A stretch of DNA of 6,905 nucleotides from Rhodoferax sp. (GTDB lineage: Bacteria > Pseudomonadota > Gammaproteobacteria > Burkholderiales > Burkholderiaceae_C): positions 1 to 6,905 of the forward strand of contig JAQGMQ010000637.1 of NCBI GenBank assembly GCA_028292305.1. Reading direction: 5' to 3'. The translations under genes were made by a program, and so were the position numbers. Positions within the stretch are counted from its first letter, which is position 1. Each line of letters begins with the position of its first letter. Below, one piece after another: positions 4,865 through 6,905 of this stretch. A model generated the notes under the pieces. That model was not told the origin of the DNA. It was given only the letters and a program-made list of their open reading frames with translations, and did no database searches.

Positions 4865-6905
4865 ATGAAAAACGATTTCAATTTCGACAACCTGTACAGC
4901 CACGACTTTGCCCGTGTGGCCGTCGGCGTGCCGCGCTGCGTCGTGGCGGACCCGGCTGCCAACGCCGCGGAAACCATCCGCCTGGCGCAGGAGGCCGAGG
5001 CGCGTGGCGCTGCGCTGATCGCCTTTCCCGAGCTGGGCATTTCGGCGTATACCTGCGACGATCTTTTTCACCAGCGTGCGCTGCTCGACGCCTGCGAGGC
5101 CGGGCTGGCGAGCGTGGTGGAAGCGTCTCTTGCGCTGGCCGTGGTGCTGGTGGTGGGTGTGCCGCTGCGGGTCGACCACCGGCTTTTCAATTGCGCCGTG
5201 GTGGTGCAACGCGGCCGCCTGCTGGGCATCGTGCCGAAGACCTATCTGCCCAACTACGGTGAGTTCTACGAAGCGCGGCAATTCAATGCGGCCGACCAGG
5301 CCTTGTCGACCGAGATCACGCTGCTGGGCCAGTCGGTGCCGTTCGGGTCGAAGCAAATTTTCGCGGCGGCCGACATGCCGTTTTTCAGTTTTCACGTCGA
5401 GATCTGCGAAGACGTCTGGGCGCCGATTCCACCGTCTTCCTATGCCGCGCTCGCAGGCGCCAGCGTGCTGGTGAACCTGTCGGCCTCCAACGTCACCGTG
5501 GGCAAGTCGCGTTACCGTCATCAACTGGTGAGTCAGCAGTCGGCGCGTTGCCTGGCCGCCTATGTCTATTCGTCGGCCGGGCAGGGCGAGTCGAGTACCG
5601 ACCTGGCCTGGGACGGGCAGGCGTTGATCTACGAAAACGGCGAACTGATTGCCGAGTCGGCGCGGTTTGCGATGGATTCGCACCTGGTGTGCGGCGACGT
5701 GGACCTGGAGCGCGTGTCGCGAGAACGCATGCGCCAGTCGAGCTTCGGCCATTCGGTGCAGCTGCACGCCGAGGCGCTGCGCGACTTTCGCACGGTGTCG
5801 TTCACGGCCGGTGTCGGTCGCGTTGGCGCGCTGCCGCTGGAGCGCCGCGTCGAACGGTTCCCGTACGTGCCCTCGGATCGCAGCCGGCGCGACGAACGTT
5901 GCGACGAGGTCTACAACATCCAGGTCCAGGCACTGGTGCAACGCATGCAGTCGAGCGGCATCAAGAAACTGGTGATCGGTGTGTCGGGCGGTCTCGATTC
6001 GACACACGCGCTGCTGGTGTGCGCCAAGGCCATCGATCGGCTGGGCCTGCCGCGCAGCAATATCCTGGCCTACACCATGCCCGGCTTCGCCACCGGCGAG
6101 CGCACGCTCGACCAGGCCCAGCGGCTGATGGACGCGGTGGGCTGCACCGCGCGGCTGATCGACATCCGCCCCAGCTGCGAACAGATGCTGAAAGATCTGG
6201 GCCATCCCTACGCCAACGGCGAGCCGGTCTACGACATCACGTTCGAGAACGTGCAGGCCGGCGAACGCACCAACCACCTGTTCCGCCTGGCCAACCACAA
6301 CGCTGCGCTGGTGGTGGGCACCGGCGACCTGAGTGAGCTGGCATTGGGCTGGTGCACCTATGGCGTGGGCGACCACATGTCGCACTACAACGTGAACGCC
6401 AGCGTGCCCAAGACGCTGATCCGCTACCTGGTGCGCTGGGTGGCCGAGACCGGCCAGATCGGCAACGCCGGCCAGGGCGTGATGCTGGCGATTCTCGACA
6501 CCGAGATCAGCCCCGAACTCGTGCCGGCGTCGAAGGAGACCGGGCAAATTCAGAGCACGGAGTCGACCATTGGCCCCTACGAGCTGCAGGATTTCAATCT
6601 GTACTACATACTGCGTTATGGCTTCGCCCCGTCGAAGATCGCTTTCCTGGCGCAGTCGGCCTGGGCCCGGCGCGACAGTGGCGACTGGCCCGATGACGAA
6701 AGCGTGGTGCGCAACGAATACACGCTGGCGCAGCTGAAGGCGACGCTGGGCATTTTCGTGAAGCGATTTTTCAAGGGCAGCCAGTTCAAACGGAGTTGTG
6801 TGCCCAACGCGCCCAAGGTGGGCAACGGCGGCTCCTTGTCGCCACGCGGTGACTGGCGTGCGCCCAGCGATTCGGAGGCCACCGTCTGGCTGAACGATCT
6901 GGAGC
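4865..6905 (+). CDS. nadE: Glutamine-dependent NAD+ synthetase (3' end cut by window)
   Basis: Catalyses the last step of NAD+ synthesis: ATP-dependent amidation of deamido-NAD+ in the cytosol, with ammonia taken from glutamine. All 680 codons in the window are open. The N-terminal nitrilase-type glutaminase domain (about 1-300) has the triad E56 (FPELG), K125 (VPKTYLPNY) and C181 (EICEDVW). The C-terminal synthetase domain (about 340 onward) has the PPi-binding loop SGGLDST (374-380), GTGDLSELALGW (485-496) and the FKR...PN.PKV segment (641-652) ending in SPRGDWRAPSD (659-669). This matches the two-domain M. tuberculosis type, about 679 residues as I recall, so only roughly 5-15 residues should be missing. 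The ATG fits the family N-terminus (NLYSHDFARVAV), although its ribosome binding site (CGGAAC) is weak. A GTG lies in frame at 4835. No frameshift or missing catalytic residue is seen. It is transcribed away from the acyltransferase gene. Confidence 0.97.
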   Translation, partial: MKNDFNFDNLYSHDFARVAVGVPRCVVADPAANAAETIRLAQEAEARGAALIAFPELGISAYTCDDLFHQRALLDACEAGLASVVEASLALAVVLVVGVPLRVDHRLFNCAVVVQRGRLLGIVPKTYLPNYGEFYEARQFNAADQALSTEITLLGQSVPFGSKQIFAAADMPFFSFHVEICEDVWAPIPPSSYAALAGASVLVNLSASNVTVGKSRYRHQLVSQQSARCLAAYVYSSAGQGESSTDLAWDGQALIYENGELIAESARFAMDSHLVCGDVDLERVSRERMRQSSFGHSVQLHAEALRDFRTVSFTAGVGRVGALPLERRVERFPYVPSDRSRRDERCDEVYNIQVQALVQRMQSSGIKKLVIGVSGGLDSTHALLVCAKAIDRLGLPRSNILAYTMPGFATGERTLDQAQRLMDAVGCTARLIDIRPSCEQMLKDLGHPYANGEPVYDITFENVQAGERTNHLFRLANHNAALVVGTGDLSELALGWCTYGVGDHMSHYNVNASVPKTLIRYLVRWVAETGQIGNAGQGVMLAILDTEISPELVPASKETGQIQSTESTIGPYELQDFNLYYILRYGFAPSKIAFLAQSAWARRDSGDWPDDESVVRNEYTLAQLKATLGIFVKRFFKGSQFKRSCVPNAPKVGNGGSLSPRGDWRAPSDSEATVWLNDLE

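Noticed and set aside
4714..5040. 109-residue N-terminal extension of the acyltransferase starting at 5040
   Set aside because: It would overlap the start of nadE, is low-complexity Arg/Ser/Ala-rich sequence, and the ATG at 4713 fits the family start.
4817..6547. 576-codon open frame on the minus strand opposite nadE
   Set aside because: It lies entirely antisense to the nadE region with its intact catalytic motifs, and shows the His/Gln/Arg-rich composition of a shadow frame. No conserved domain is visible.
1..6905. Defence system, prophage, transposon or CRISPR array
   Set aside because: No transposase, integrase, nuclease, reverse transcriptase, terminal repeats, target-site duplications or regularly spaced repeats were seen; all four genes are ordinary chromosomal families with similar codon use.

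Overview
The window is GC-rich with dense, G/C-ending codon use. Its four protein-coding genes look like chromosomal genes of a betaproteobacterium, most likely of the order Burkholderiales and probably near the Comamonadaceae. That placement is inferred from codon use, protein style and my recollection of similar proteins; no database search was possible.

Layout. Bases 1-156 are an A/C-rich leader with a small palindrome at the extreme left. Bases 157-1389 (+) encode a PLP-dependent enzyme of the cystathionine gamma-synthase / Cys-Met metabolism family, closed by a clear intrinsic terminator (1406-1439). A short A/T-rich gap follows, with a weak candidate flagellar sigma-28 promoter (1507-1533). 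Bases 1568-3451 (+) encode a Tsr-like transmembrane chemoreceptor ending in a CheR/CheB-type docking pentapeptide. It runs tail to tail into a minus-strand gene (4713 down to 3448) for a FemAB-like/GNAT-type predicted N-acyltransferase (COG3146 type); the two genes overlap by 4 bases and share a TTAA at their stops. After a 151-base divergent intergenic region, bases 4865-6905 (+) encode glutamine-dependent NAD+ synthetase (nadE), open at the right edge and lacking only its last few residues.

The genes do not form one pathway. They are four separate transcription units: sulfur amino-acid metabolism, chemotaxis sensing, an uncharacterised acyl transfer, and the last step of NAD biosynthesis. 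I saw no mobile element, CRISPR array, tRNA, rRNA, toxin-antitoxin or phage gene. I found no convincing undescribed multi-gene system. The points most worth a second look are local: a Phe in place of the PLP-stacking Tyr in the gamma-synthase-family enzyme, the fully overlapping convergent gene ends with a nearby 10-bp hairpin, the unusual A/C-rich leader, and the uncharacterised acyltransferase.
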